Assembly (NCBI GenBank): GCA_021307315.1
Contig: JAJSPD010000117.1
Coordinates: 1 to 64,000, forward strand
Origin: Bisporella sp. PMI_857
Lineage: Eukaryota; Ascomycota; Leotiomycetes; Helotiales; Helotiaceae
DNA: 64,000 nt
Reading direction: 5' to 3'
The position numbers and the translations under genes were made by a program. This document shows positions 30,436-42,100 of this stretch, one piece after another. Numbering within the stretch: the first letter of the stretch is position 1; every line of letters begins with the position of its first letter. The notes below the pieces were generated by a model. That model searched no databases, was not told the origin of the DNA, and saw nothing but the letters and a program-made list of their open reading frames with translations.

Positions 30436-32246
30436 CGGAAGTCGGCACCCCCCTGTAGTCGGCACCTCGCTTAATTCTTACCCACCCCCTTTGGCCATGA
30501 ATAACTATTTTATTCTCTTATAGTTATATGAGATAATGTAGAGCTAAGTTCTATAGCCATATCTGATCCTTCGTCCTCAATTTGGCGATCTCCAGCTGCC
30601 GTTTGCGCTCTTTTTATCTGCTGGATATCTACAAACCTAGAATTAGGACTAGCCACCACTTTCCTACGTTTTCTAGGTTGCAATTGGACTACACGTTGCT
30701 CTAATTGCTTAATTTTCCTTTCTTGCTCTGCAATTACCCATTCTTTTTGCTCAATGCCCTTAGATATCTTCCTAAAAAGTACCCTCGTCGTTGGCGCAGA
30801 AGTGCTTTTTAACTGCGAAACCTCGTACGCAATATCTCGGATATCTTGACCCTTTTGAGGAGTTGTAATATCCAATTGAGCTTTATCTGCAATCCAATTA
30901 GGCATATCTTCATTTGCAACTCGGTTTTGCGGTATTGAATTGGAGTTATTGCTGTTTTCTAAGAGCAATCGGCTCATAAGAGGCTTGGCGCGATTAATCG
31001 GGCACAATCCAGTTGCTTTCCAACCGGCCTTTATATTATAGCTTGTTAAGCCGTCTTTCCTTGCTCTTTGATAGCATGTAAGGAAGTTTCGCTTTCCGAG
31101 AGGTGAAGAATCGGTTAATAGGCTATAAAATCCAACGTATTTGCGGTAAGCGGCCTTAAGAGGAGAGAAAACCGATAAATCCAAAGGTTGGAGCACATGT
31201 GAAGTGTGAGGAGGTAAAAATAGTAGCTGAATATTGTTTGAAAAGCCCTTCCACATAAATTCAACTGTTTCGTGACTCCCATGGCCGTCTAGAATAAGCA
31301 ATCGAGGCTCAGATGAGTCGCGTGGTCTAGATTGAGGTATATATACCTTATTTAACCATTCAAGCACTGTATCGTCTGTCGTCCACCCGTTTTCTGTTGC
31401 AGTAAACTTCCAATTCTTAAAGATATCCAAATCACTCCCAAACCATTGTTGTTGTACTGATTTCCCCTTGAAAATGACTAGAGGATTGAGGGCATTCCCG
31501 GTTGCCGAAATACACTCAATAAACGAGGTCCAAGCTTTAGAACCGGGTGTTTTCTTCTGAATAAAGCGTTTTTCTTTGCTTCCTAGGACTAGCCCATTAT
31601 CACCAAGTCCTTCCATAATACCAGCTTCGTCCATATTCCGACGATTTTCCGGTTTTATAGCCTGAATGCAAGGAATAGCCAGTTTTTGGAACCAGTTTGA
31701 AATAATTTCAGTCGTAGCACCATTTACACGTGCAGAATCAATAAAGAAGTACTTTTTGGTCCGTAGAATAGGATTACGACGTTTAAAGCCATCCATCCAA
31801 CCTTTTCCTAGTGGTTTTTCATCTCCACGGGCATAAAGAATCCGGCCGGCTAGCTGTCTAATTTGCACGTGCATAGGTGCAAGACCTAAAGCTTCCTGGG
31901 TAAGAATCCAATCTGTAAGACGCTTTCTTGGTTAGGGGAGAGCTTTTGTTCATGTGCATGAGCTTCTAATCTCGAGGTGCGGCCATTTAATCGATTTTGA
32001 AGTGTCCCTCGTGGTACACCGTAAGTTTTGGGAAGCTTCCACTTGGGTCATGCCTTTTTCAATAGCAAATAATGCCAATTGCAAATCGTTTTCAGTATAT
32101 CTGGGCTTCATCATGAGATTTAAAAGACTACCAAGTTTGAGATAATTCTATTAAAAGATTAAAATTTTATTTAGATTTAATAAGGTGGGTATTCAAATTG
32201 CGGTGTTCTAAGCGAGGTGCCGACTACAGGGGGGTGCCGACTACCG
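30436..32246 (-). mobile_element. pogo/Fot1-like DNA transposon 2
   Basis: Inverted termini: left AGTCGGCACCCCCCTGTAGT at about 30440, right the same motif read backwards from about 32242. Each end contains a second internal GTAGTCGGCACCTCGCTTA copy, so the ends are double. It encloses a transposase on the minus strand. The expected TA duplication is visible on the left (30434-30435) but not on the right, where a G-run begins. Confidence 0.85.
30510..32114 (-). pseudogene. pogo-type DDE transposase, two N-terminal frameshifts
   Basis: The DDE part (31874-30510, 454 codons) is uninterrupted. It has NRRNMDEAGIMEGLGDN (first Asp), PRLLILDGHGSHETVEF (second Asp), LPPHTSHVLQPLDLSVFSPL (third Asp in PLD) and a C-terminal coiled-coil-like basic region (RKISKGIEQKEWVIAEQERK). 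The DNA-binding part starts at ATG 32114 (MMKPRYTENDLQLALFAIE), but the frame slips within the first HTH near 32030 and again near 31920 before IRQLAGRIL. The catalytic domain is therefore preserved while the DNA-binding domain cannot be made as one chain from this copy. Confidence 0.85.
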
Positions 32247-32279
32247 GGGGGGGGACTTATTTGCCAATTGTGTTTTGTA

Positions 32280-32710
32280 CAAGGCGAAACTATGCGTTAT
32301 ACACGATAGGATCTTCGCATTGAACTCGCTGATAGTCAATTTTTCGATTAAAACGCGTTCGAAGCTCTGGTTGTCGTCGTACGAAGTTTGTTGTCCAGTT
32401 CTTGCCAACGCGTCCCGCGTTTCGCTCTGCGAGCAATCGATTCGCTATATCTTCAACACTACTTCTTCGAGGAGGAAATGACCACGAATATAAGTAGAAT
32501 ATATCGTACGATAACATCCTCTTCCAGGTTTGTAAGTTTTCGAGAATTGGCTGAAATATCACGTCGTGATAATTTTCCAGAGTATCGACTGCGTAGTATC
32601 GTACGAGGCACATTGTAGATCCGTGCAACGCGAGTTAGCTTCAAATGTGGGTTCTTTCGAAGTGCATTTACTGCTAAAATAACATCAGATTCTTTCCACG
32701 TACCAACCAT
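32280..32710 (-). mobile_element. fragment of a second pogo/Tc5-like transposase lineage
   Basis: Minus-strand frame from ATG 32710 (MVGTWKESDVILAVNALRKN..) encodes a psq-type HTH with KLTRVARIYNVPRTILRSRY. In the next frame it continues into a Tc5-type HTH (FPPRRSSVEDIANRLLAERN, GRVGKNWTTNFVRRQPELRT). The sequence differs clearly from pogo elements 1-3. It is cut near 32280, next to the right end of element 2, and lacks the DDE domain. Confidence 0.8.
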
Positions 32711-32899
32711 TTTTGTAGTGTGGAAAATTAATTGATAAAAGTAATTTGTACAATGCCAAGAAAATTTTGGTGTTTCGGTTGTGGTGGTGGTTCGCTTGTG
32801 AACTACGTTATAACTTTTGAACTTTGAAATAAAAAAGTTACAATTTTATACTTCTGCGTTACTTAATTAATTCGACTACAGAAACTACTGTAAGTAAAC

Positions 32900-35150
32900 A
32901 GCAAGAGGCATTCCGTCGGCCTTAGTGCGGTGGTTTGGTGCCTACTGCTCGGAACGCACGGTAACGATACTGGTCAATGGTCACACCTCTCAACAACAGC
33001 CACTGTCACAAGCAGGCTTGCCGCAGGGGTCACCACTTTCACCAATATTATTCCTCTTCTTTAATGCCGACCTGGTTCAACACAAAATGAATGCAAATGG
33101 GGGATCAGTGGCGTTTGTGGATGACTACAGTGCGTCGGTCACAGGGCCATCGGCAGACGCAAACCGAGAAGGAATTCAAGCCATCATTGACACAGCTATA
33201 TGTCGGGAGAGACGGAGTGGAGCCACGTTCGAAAGGGACAAGACAGTAATAATTCATTTTGCTAGACGGCCGGACCGAGTCAGCGCCAGACCTTTCACCA
33301 TCAAAGGAGAATCGATCGAACCAAAGGAGACCGCCAAGATCCTGGGAGTGATCATGGACTCAAAACTCCGGTATGCGCAACACATTGGAAAAGCAACGAC
33401 CAAAGGCCATCTTGCCGCGATGGCATTAAAATAACTACGGCTAGTTTCTCCCTCGACCGCAAGGCAATTGTTTGGAGCGACGGTAGCGCCAGTCGTGGAC
33501 TACGCGTCAAATGTATGGAAGCATGCTTGCGGGCGTAACGGTGCGGCCATAATGAACCAAATACAAAGAGTCGGAGCACGGGCCGTCACAGGAGCTTTCC
33601 GAACCGTCGCAACTACAGTTGCAGAAACCGAGGCCAGCATACGCACAGTGAGCGAGTGGTGGGCAGAGAAGGCCACGAAGTTGTGGGTCAACATCCGCAC
33701 GCTCCCCGAGACGAATCCGATATCGAAGTTAAACACTAGAGTACTCCGGAGATTCACGTCACCATTGCAAAAGATAGCTCGTGCGCATCAAAATATGCCA
33801 ACACACAAGATGGAGGTCATTCAACCCTAAGTGATAGCTCCGTGAAAGCAACGGCTCCGCGCAACAATCGACTGTGGAACGGAGGAGACTATAAACATTG
33901 TGAATCCTGTTTGTGGCATTTGGATCGCGACAAGTTCGTCTGCGAGAAAGTGGATAGTTGGGATGGAGGAGCCATCCACGACACTCTCGGCATTGTAACA
34001 GGCAGAGAACCGAGTGCATACTCAGTCACGCTGGGAGCAAGAACGGAACAGAACCCGTACACGGCTGAACTCGCCGCGATAGCGATGGCAATGAAGCGCC
34101 TACCAATACATCTAGTGGGAAGACAGATCACGATTATTTCAAGCAACTAGGGAGCCTTGCTAGCAACGAGCCAACCCAGACATCAATCAGGGCAAACCAG
34201 CATTTGAGAGATCTACGAAGTAGCTTCCACGCTGAGAAAGGGAGGCAATGCTATCATGATATGGATCCCGTCTCAGGAGAGCTTCGAGCTAGGCAGGAGA
34301 GCAAAGGAAGCCGCACGACAGGCTACCGAGCTGGGCCAAACACCGCAAGGGCAATGCTACTAAGCCAAATCCACAACCATCAACAAGGAAAAAGCAGAAA
34401 GGGCAACAAGAATACTGCCAGATGAGGTGGGAAAATATTCCAGAGAAATGGACATCGCACTGCCAGGAAAACATACTCGTACCCTATACGACGGCCTCAA
34501 GCGGAGAGAAGCGAGCGTATTAGCACAGCTCCATACAGGGATGGCACGACTGAACGGATATCTTCACCGGATTGGAGCAGCGGAATCTGACCAATGTGCC
34601 TGCAGACAGGCAACAGAAACTGTCAAGCACTTTCTTTTCCGATGCACGAGATGGGACGCATACCGAACACAAATGCTAGCACAGACAGACACTAGAAGAG
34701 GCAACCTCTCCTTCTACCTGGGAGGGAAAGCTCCATCTGACTCGGAGAAATGGAAACCAAATATAGACGCGGTTCGAACAACGATCAAGTTTGCTATTGC
34801 CACAGGACGTTTGGACATGGAGATAAAACAAGTAGTCAACACGCCACAACAGTAAATCCCATCTCATTCTCTCACCCCGACTAACCCCCAGCACCCTCGT
34901 GTCCCCAGCAGGTCTCGCTTCAGTCGCCGACGATAGGACGTTGAACACTTGGAGGAATAATCTTCAAGGTCATTTGCTACTAACCACACGCGAGACCCCG
35001 TTTGATTAAGGCAGTTATTGAAAGTGGAAATTATTGGAAGAGGCATTTCTGTATGGGCTTCAGGAGGTTATGGAAACACTGAACGAAGTGGATTATGTAA
35101 TATAGACCAAGCCCTTTAGGTTTACAACCGGGCGAATAAACATCACCATC
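32900..35150 (+). mobile_element. 5'-truncated LINE with RT, RNase H and 3' tail
   Basis: Starts mid-RT (GIPSALVRWFGAYCSE). Includes LPQGSPLSPILFLFFNADLV and the catalytic AFVDDYSA (F/YVDD), then KILGVIMDSKLRYAQHI. A TAA at 33432 interrupts the frame, which continues through VAPVVDYASNVWKHACG, a connection region, an RNase H-like region (NPYTAELAAIAMAMKRLP) and the terminal CACRQATETVKHFLFRC motif ending at 34855. About 290 bp of 3' UTR ends in an ATCACCATCAT tail near 35150. Several in-frame stops (33432, 33828, 34148, 34207) are of the CAA/CAG/CGA/TGG-to-stop kind. Same family as 2500-3252. Dead copy. Confidence 0.9.
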
Positions 35151-36186
35151 ATACTACCTACACAAAGGAAATGGCGAAAATGGCTGTGATTATTTTTGGA
35201 TGGTTAACCCTCCTCCTCCACCCCCCTTCTACCACTCCTTCGCCTCCTCTTTCAAGTTGCAATTTTTACTAGTCTCCCTAAAAAAATCCTACCGTGTTTC
35301 TCTATCCGGGTTTTATATGTAGGAGGGTCGGCAGAGTAAGTCTGATTCCTTTCATTTCTGTTGGTTTCTCTCGAGGTGATATCACAATATTGGTGAATCA
35401 TTAACACATTAGAATAGAACGATTGATTGATGCATGCCCCTCTAAGAGGGAGCAACTACTCTATTAAATAGTAGGCAAAAGTGGAGTATATTACCCCTGA
35501 TTCAGAGCTCAGCTAGAAAGGGGCAAGTGTTGATATGATCATGTGATGTTATACCAACAATTTCCTTTTGAGTTTGCTCCTCGCTTCACTAAACTCTGTA
35601 CACTAAGAAAATGGTATTCTGGGAGTTCCCTCTCTGGCCGCACTTGCACTTATCATTTACGGAGCGGCTAAACCAGTGTTGGTATGGCTTGAGATAGCCG
35701 TGGCTAATTTTCAGCTGGCAAAAGCCCTAATACATTGAGAAGAAGGAGGAGATTCAGCTGGAGCAGCCAATCCAAAAACCAAAATCTCAAGGACGAATAA
35801 TGAAGGGGAATTGATGACAACGGCCGTATCATTCTTGTCAGATCCACCCTTGTTCGGTGGATCAGTATATAAAGGAAGCGCGCGGATTAAGAGTAATTAT
35901 GTATTAGAAAAGTGTGATAGATGATAGATCAAAATAAGTGAATAATGTCAAAGGGAACAAGGATTGTGTATTTGGTCTATATACAGAGTCAAATTCAATA
36001 ACTGATACCCCGTCTCAAGTCTTAGAGGTCGTTATGATGTGGGAATTCATGTCGACATCATTCAATGTCTGTGGCATAGCACATACCACTTGATCCTACG
36101 GTACAGCTCTTAGGGACGGTAGATCCGACAAGCAATACGCCCGTCATCTCTAAGAAAAACACCATTGTCTTCGGGGCCGGCGGTAT
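35151..36186. other. non-coding; possible degraded LTR-like stretch
   Basis: No gene recognised. Around 35830-35880 there is a hairpin (GATCCACC..GGTGGATC) followed by TATATAAAGG, reminiscent of an LTR promoter, but I could not define ends or a target duplication. Confidence 0.35.
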
Positions 36187-36713
36187 CTATGGGCTGTTAC
36201 CATCTGCACGCAGGATTCGAGTAGAGCAATACGCACTAAGGTTTATTGTAGAGTCAACACTATTCCCATTATCATTTTTGCAGGAGCAGGTTAAATCCAG
36301 CGTATCACCATCCAGTGCACACTCGTTGCATGACGCAGACAAAATGCCACTATAGTAGGTAAGTGTTAAATGCCGTTCTCAACTCTGATTTCCAAAGATT
36401 CTTACTAGGGCAAGAACTACACAATTAGCGTCAATATCCTCTTCAGCAAATGTGACTAAGTATATACACTTACACGCAATTGCCCATTTATGTTGGCAAG
36501 GCACACATCTAGGGAGAACTTTGAACTAACGATTGCGAAGCCGGTAGCGCATTGACCATTAATGACATGATCGTCTGAAGAGTCGAGATTAAAAGCACAC
36601 AGACTATTTGGAAGATTAAGACTTGATTGCCTGACGCGTGAAAGAGTTGAACAGAAGCCTAAGGAGCTGAGAGTAAGAGATGAGAGGATAGTGCGGGTGA
36701 AAAGGAGCTGCAT
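36187..36713 (-). CDS. secreted CVNH-domain (cyanovirin-N homology) protein
   Basis: Two exons, 36713-36476 and 36377-36187, with a roughly 98-bp intron (GTGTAA donor, GAG acceptor). The product begins with a signal peptide (MQLLFTRTILSSLTLSSLGF). Two CVNH repeats follow. Repeat 1 contains LCAFNLDSSDD, INGQCATG, SSKFSLDVCLANINGQL. Repeat 2 contains LSASCNECALDGDTLDLTCS, CKNDNGNSVDSTINL and ADGNS. The C..C-x-C spacing, S-S/T-I-N-L and N-x-N/D-G motifs are characteristic of this lectin fold, which binds mannose glycans in some members. Repeat 2 stops at DGNSP, slightly short of the usual end. The splice choice is the only one I found that keeps both repeats in frame. Likely a secreted carbohydrate-binding protein; it may be slightly truncated. 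Confidence 0.7.
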
Positions 36714-36942
36714 CGTTGGGTATGTATTACTCTTATTGTTAACGAGTTATTCACGAGAATTAGTAGTGCTGATACGAGAACGGGAGCTAAGGCGGCTTTA
36801 TATATTCGATCTTGTGAAGTAGCGCCATTTTCAAGGCGTATTTATAGAACTGAAAGAGTGCCAGGTATTTCGGTTCTAGCCGGGTAGCGTATGTTACTCT
36901 GAATCAACGAGTCATTCCTGGGCTATTCTAACTAAGATTGGC

Positions 36943-37291
36943 TTAAGTGTGAATCACATTACCCGGATTAAGTATAAGGAATTTAGCGAGAGTATCTTGG
37001 AGGCTTTCATCAACGGTGATTGTATCAATCTCGGCTTGCACCTCCTCTTGGGATCTTCCTCTGTAAAGTAAGTTACTGTACATCCGAGTCCATACATATT
37101 AGTCTCAGACTCATACCGGTTGACGATTTGTTGAAATTTTCAGGCTTAACACTTGGCCCTGGCACAGGATAGCGTTGAAGTGGGACCAAATGACCTGATG
37201 CGAAATGTGGAAACTGGTCATAACAAAATGGATTGCCGATCTCAGAAACGAGGATTTTCGATTCATAGTGGCTACCTTCCATCATCATCAT
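36943..37291 (-). CDS. small two-exon hypothetical protein
   Basis: Exons 37291-37117 and 37058-36943 are separated by a 58-bp intron (GTATGA..AG) that preserves phase, giving 96 aa. The protein starts MMMMEGSHYESKILV, includes ASGHLVPLQRYPVPGPSVKP and ends with RSQEEVQAEIDTITVDESLQ, DTLAKFLILNP..VIHT. The initiator region is a (CAT)n run, so the start is uncertain and an upstream exon is possible. No signal peptide, domain or membrane segment seen. It lies upstream of, and in the same orientation as, the CVNH gene. Not recognised. Confidence 0.45.
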
Positions 37292-37322
37292 CATCAGAAT
37301 ACGGACTACATACACGACGGCC

Positions 37323-37866
37323 TTAATTGTGCGGACAAGTATAACTTGCTCCTAATGTCAGCACGGACGCTGTGGTCTCCACAAGTTGGTAAGTCCGGGA
37401 AATAAGATCTTGATAGCGGTCTGTCTTACTGTACAGTACAAGAGTTAGTAAACTTAAGGCTAAGCCTGGGAAGCGGGGTTTCAATAGATGGATCCGTCCA
37501 TAACCTACCAGACTAGATGGCCTGCTACAGCAGGGGTAGCTCATATCAGCGAGAACGTGATGATCCTGATGATTTGCTCCAATAATCATCTCGTACCTGT
37601 TGAACGAATCTTGAATTGTTATGTAACTGGGTAAGACTGCCTACCGAGAAGATATGGGGCTATTCTGACATAATCACACGTGATACTTTGATGTGCCATT
37701 ACAGTGTCAAAAAGTGTAGCACCACACCCAATATTACCAAGAATGACTTATATTCTGACACGCCCCCATAAGTCAAACTTAATAATATTTACAACAATTA
37801 TGCAGCTGGAATATGGTCTTTACAGGCCTCACAACCTTCCGCACCAGGCTAAGGCTCAGATCCATC
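37323..37866. other. intergenic upstream of the LTR
   Basis: Open minus-strand sequence exists up to 37589 but without domain signal. No element ends seen before the LTR at 37867. Confidence 0.35.
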
Positions 37867-38270
37867 TGTAACAGAACAGAGGGCAGCAGGAGGGATTGCA
37901 ATATAACAGGTAAGAACACGTGACTGGCGAGGTAGTTGTGATAGTATTATATCGATGTCAGAAGTGTGCTTGTAAGTCTAGAGAGAAGAAAAATGTAAAT
38001 CAATAAACTCAAGCTTGCCCTTTCCCCGAGAGCCCTAGCTCTTCCTTATATCCCATAACAGTGCTTAACAGTGCCGTACCCTTGACCTACGGAACCCCCG
38101 AGCTCCAAGAGGTATCCCCGAAAGGCCTTCTATCAGTCGGAGCCCACGATAGTCTGGACTATACGCCCCCATGGTGGCTGTAAGCCTTCGGCTGGCCGTC
38201 GGCTAGCCTGTGTTACGCTGATAGGTCGCTTACAGCCTGTAACCGTCCCTAACCGACCTTGGCTGTTACA
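37867..38270 (+). mobile_element. LTR, family TGTAACAG..CTGTTACA, copy B
   Basis: 404 bp, highly similar to copy A (12088-12493) along its whole length, starting TGTAACAGAACAGAGGGCAG and ending ACCTTGGCTGTTACA. Flanks CCATC and GTAAC do not match, so there is no target duplication; a recombination event probably joined two different insertions. Confidence 0.8.
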
Positions 38271-38539
38271 GTAACTGTTGGCGAGCTATCACATCACGTG
38301 CCATGTACAGCTTCGTCCAGCTTCGGAAGCTATACCGTATATATGCCGGTATGGTATTGTATCGTATCGCTTCGTATATATACCGATTGCAACCCTAGAA
38401 CGAAGTGTGTCGTTCACGTGACCCGGAACGGGGTTATACATACTTGTAGTTTCACCATAGTTAGAACTGAACTCTCAAGAACCAATCACTCAAGAATGCA
38501 ATAGGCACTCACGTCAGGAATGTGGTGGTGCCCCGTATT

Positions 38540-38980
38540 AGAGTGAACCCACAGCAAGCTTGGTATATGGAGTTCCACAGTCCTCCCTTCACAACCGGAT
38601 TATTGGTCATGTATCATGTCAACAAGGTGCAGAAGGGTTGCAAAAGCTTGCACTGGTACAAGAGCAAGAATTGACTAGTTGGATTCTAGTTCAGGAAGCT
38701 TTAGGCTACTGTCCTACGCATTCGCAAATTAGGGAAATTGGAAGTCGCATATTGGCTATATCTGGAACAGGCACTATACTCGGAAAACGCTGGATGCAAG
38801 GCTTGTTAAACCGCAATCCGGGACTCAAAACTTAAATGCAATTCACGGTTGATTCTGTACGTGTTAATGGAGCTACAACACACGTTATTAGAAGTTGGGT
38901 TTCTAAATTAGAAGTTCCGGAAATTACGGCTATTAAGCCAGAAAATCGCTGGAATATGGATGAAGCAGGAATCATGGAAA
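38540..38980 (+). mobile_element. pogo-type transposase fragment 3
   Basis: The plus-strand frame reads LVYGVPQSSLHNRIIG (psq HTH), LTSWILVQEALGYCPTHSQI and GKRWMQGLLNRNPGLKT (Tc5 HTH), then a TAA at 38833-38835. It resumes in frame with FTVDSVRVNGATTHVI and PENRWNMDEAGIME, the start of the DDE domain, before ending abruptly near 38978. The break lies about 180 bp upstream of the Scm3-like start codon. No terminal repeats seen. Confidence 0.8.
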
Positions 38981-39159
38981 GTCAATGTTACGGCCCTGGG
39001 TGCTAATCCGCGCCTCGACGCGACAAACCGTGATTTTGTGGGCCGCTCGACCTCAACCTTATGTGCAAGTAACTCTTACTTTGAGATAAATCTGTGCAAC
39101 GTCGCTTTTCAGGATTCGCCCTTCGTGTTTCCCTTTAAGTGCCCTTAAGCACTCTGATA

Positions 39160-42100
39160 ATGGAGCCGCCAGCAAAGCGACAATGTCTAGGTGGAGGGTT
39201 TGGCCGTGGTTCCATCCATCTGCATCGCGCTATCATGTCTGCTGAGCACGGGTATATGGACAATGAGCCACTTGAGGACGAACAAGATATTAGCTTTGAA
39301 GCAGATCAGGATCTGCAATATCAGAGGGCACAAGTTGATCATAAACTCAAGTCAGCTTTTGAGTCAATCTTTGAAAAGTATGGCAGGAACTTCGACGGCA
39401 TAGGAGATGAGATTGATCTGAGAACTGGAGAAATTTTAGTCAATAATGGCCACCTTATTCAGATGCAGGACGAGAGGGATGCAGGAGATGCCACATCTCA
39501 AAGTATGCTTGATGCGACATTAGATGACTCTGATGACTCTGTTATCATGCTAGACAACCTTGAAGATGAGGACGAGGAGGGGGATGAAGGAGGTGGCGAC
39601 ATGGTAGGACCTGAAGAGGAAGGCGGTTCCGGCGACGATGGATCAGACGAAGTCGAGGATTCTCTTAGCGACGAGGACATGATGGAAGATGATATGATCT
39701 TGCGTGGTTTCGCGCAGGCGAGCCAGTTCATTAAGCAAGAACAGTCCTCCGACGTTGTAGACTCTATCAACAATGCTCATGATATTTTGCGAAGTCCACG
39801 ACAAATGGGGGGATTTGATTCACACTTGCAAGGATCTGCGCTGCCCTCGCGCTCACAAATTCTTTCCCAATTTGGACCACAGTTTGGACCTCAGATCGCT
39901 GATTTCGTCAAACAACGTGGTACACTTAACGATGATAGCATTGAATCAGCGTGGCGTGCCCCACCGCTTCCACAGTCGGCGTATAAGAAGCCTGCAAAGA
40001 CACGTCCTATCAAGCCTCTAACGGTGACGGAACGATCTCCTTCCCCAAAGAAGTCTGTTTGGGCTACGGAGCAGGAACCACGTTTACGTTCTAACTTTAC
40101 ACGTGCTGATGATGAACTTCTTCTCGACTTTGTTGCTAAAGTAAAGGAACTGAGCCTCGAATTCTTTGCTGCGAGTACATGGAGAATTTTGGAAAGAGCT
40201 GTTAGTGCGTCCCTTTCTCTGCCTCATTTCCAACTAATATTCGATATAGCATCCGCATCATTCATATACCGTATGGCGAAGATATTTTAGGAATCAACTG
40301 ATGAACCGCGACTTGCAGCGCGTAAACAGCCACGTATCAATCTTTACTCTACCAACATTGAATGGTACGCGTTCGGAGGAGCATTCCTTTGGCAATAAAG
40401 ATGCTCATGAGTCTTGTAATCTTCCAAACCAAGTCGGTCAAATAGCTCTTTCTGAACGTCAGCGCTCGACCCGAGAGCGTAAGCCGCGGAACTGTGACTC
40501 TACCTTGCTCGACTGGTCTGAGGCAGTCAGCGCCATCGAGACCCTGGATCCCGCTCTTCACTCGTCAATACTTGACGATATGAAAAGTACAACTGCAGAT
40601 CGCACTTCTTCCCCTAGCCAAGTTCTGCAGCTGGACCCCAACTGCTCTCAAGGAAGTGCGTTAAAGAACGTAGATTATGGTACTCCTCGATCCCGAAGTC
40701 CGGCTCCATCAGAAAAGCCCTGTCCTTACAAAGACTGTGTAGGCGGACCCACCATGTCATACCGAGTCCTTCGCTCCGAGGATGAAGAGCTCTCTCCATT
40801 TTGCTTACATCTCCTTCATATCCACCAGACAACACCATTTCCATGCAAAGAGGCTGGTTGTGAGCGAAAAGGCGCAAGGGGGTTTTTTATAGAGACAAAT
40901 TTGCTCAAGCATGTATGGTCCGCGCATCCATATCCTGAAGCTTTGCATCGATTTCAAGCTCGTGAGGAGTTCTCCTTGCAGGATAAACTTAGACCTATGA
41001 TAGCCAGATCTCAACCAAGCAATTCAATTGCTAGCCAGGCATTATCTACCCCAGTCCCTCAGCGCAGACATATGGAGTTTAGCGCACCAAGCAAAAGCAC
41101 AGAGAAAGCGACTTTGCCCTTTGTCAAATCTGTCGAATCTACTTCAATTTCAGTGGACATAACGCGGTACAGACTAACCACAACTGGGAAGATAGATAAA
41201 CGAGCTTTCCGTTACAAACCAATGCCACCAGAACTCCAGAAAGCACTATATCCAGATTCTCCGTTAAGCTTGCTGGAGAAAGGCTATTCGCAATCCTCGC
41301 TGGCTTCACCGTCACTCACCTCTACGCCAAAGTGGCCTCATCTTCCAAGAGGCCGTCCAAAGATGTTACAACAGCAACATTTAAGTACCCCTTCTCAATC
41401 GAAGGTAGCTCAGAAGGCACTGCATGGAACATAGTCGATCCATCATATGAGTTTTCCGATGAGGAAGATGTAGGGACATCAGCAATTAACACGTCAGCAA
41501 TAGCAAGGGTCATTACCCCTTATGCGCAATCGCTTGACATGCTTGAAAGATATATCATGAAAGGACAAACACAACTCTGCCTGCGAAGGTACAGACTCGG
41601 GAACTGAGCGACCATGAACAGAATCATGTTATCTGCAACAGTAAAGAAGCTACTGCAACTTCAGGGAGCAATACTATGTATGAGACAGAGGAGATGCTTG
41701 AGGAAGCTGGTGAAGCTATCGAGCCTCTCAATCCACACTAACAAATCGATATTTAGTAGAAGGAATCGCTCGAAAGAGACAAGCAGCGAGGCAGAGCCTA
41801 GTCGCTGAACATATCATTAACTACATATGGAAGAAGGCAATGCTCTTGAACAAATTAAGGGAAGTATGCCGTACAAACTACAAAGAGGTCAAAGAACAAA
41901 GTCTTTGATGATGCCCATAGAGATGCAAAAGAGACAGAGCTTTCCACGGTAGATTGACTCTGCTACACCGTCGGTCTCGGCAGAGACAGGTTCTCACCTG
42001 ACATTTGTGTACAAAGATGCCTTTCCAATACCCGAAGGAGTAGATGCTGTAGAATGGCACAAGTCATACGTCGCTACTAACGCTAGTTTTTTTTACAAGA

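Noticed and set aside
30077..30448. Terminal repeat pair of a new small retroelement
   Set aside because: The 48-bp repeats lack TG..CA ends, primer site or flanking duplication; kept only as a direct repeat.
35830..36020. Another solo LTR
   Set aside because: A hairpin and TATA-like box are present but no matched ends or 5-bp duplication could be defined.
37205..37405. Histidine-rich plus-strand peptide (HHHHH)
   Set aside because: Arises from the (CAT)n run opposite the start of the minus-strand small gene.
39498..39773. Serine-rich minus-strand protein
   Set aside because: Complement of the acidic Asp/Glu region of the Scm3-like gene.
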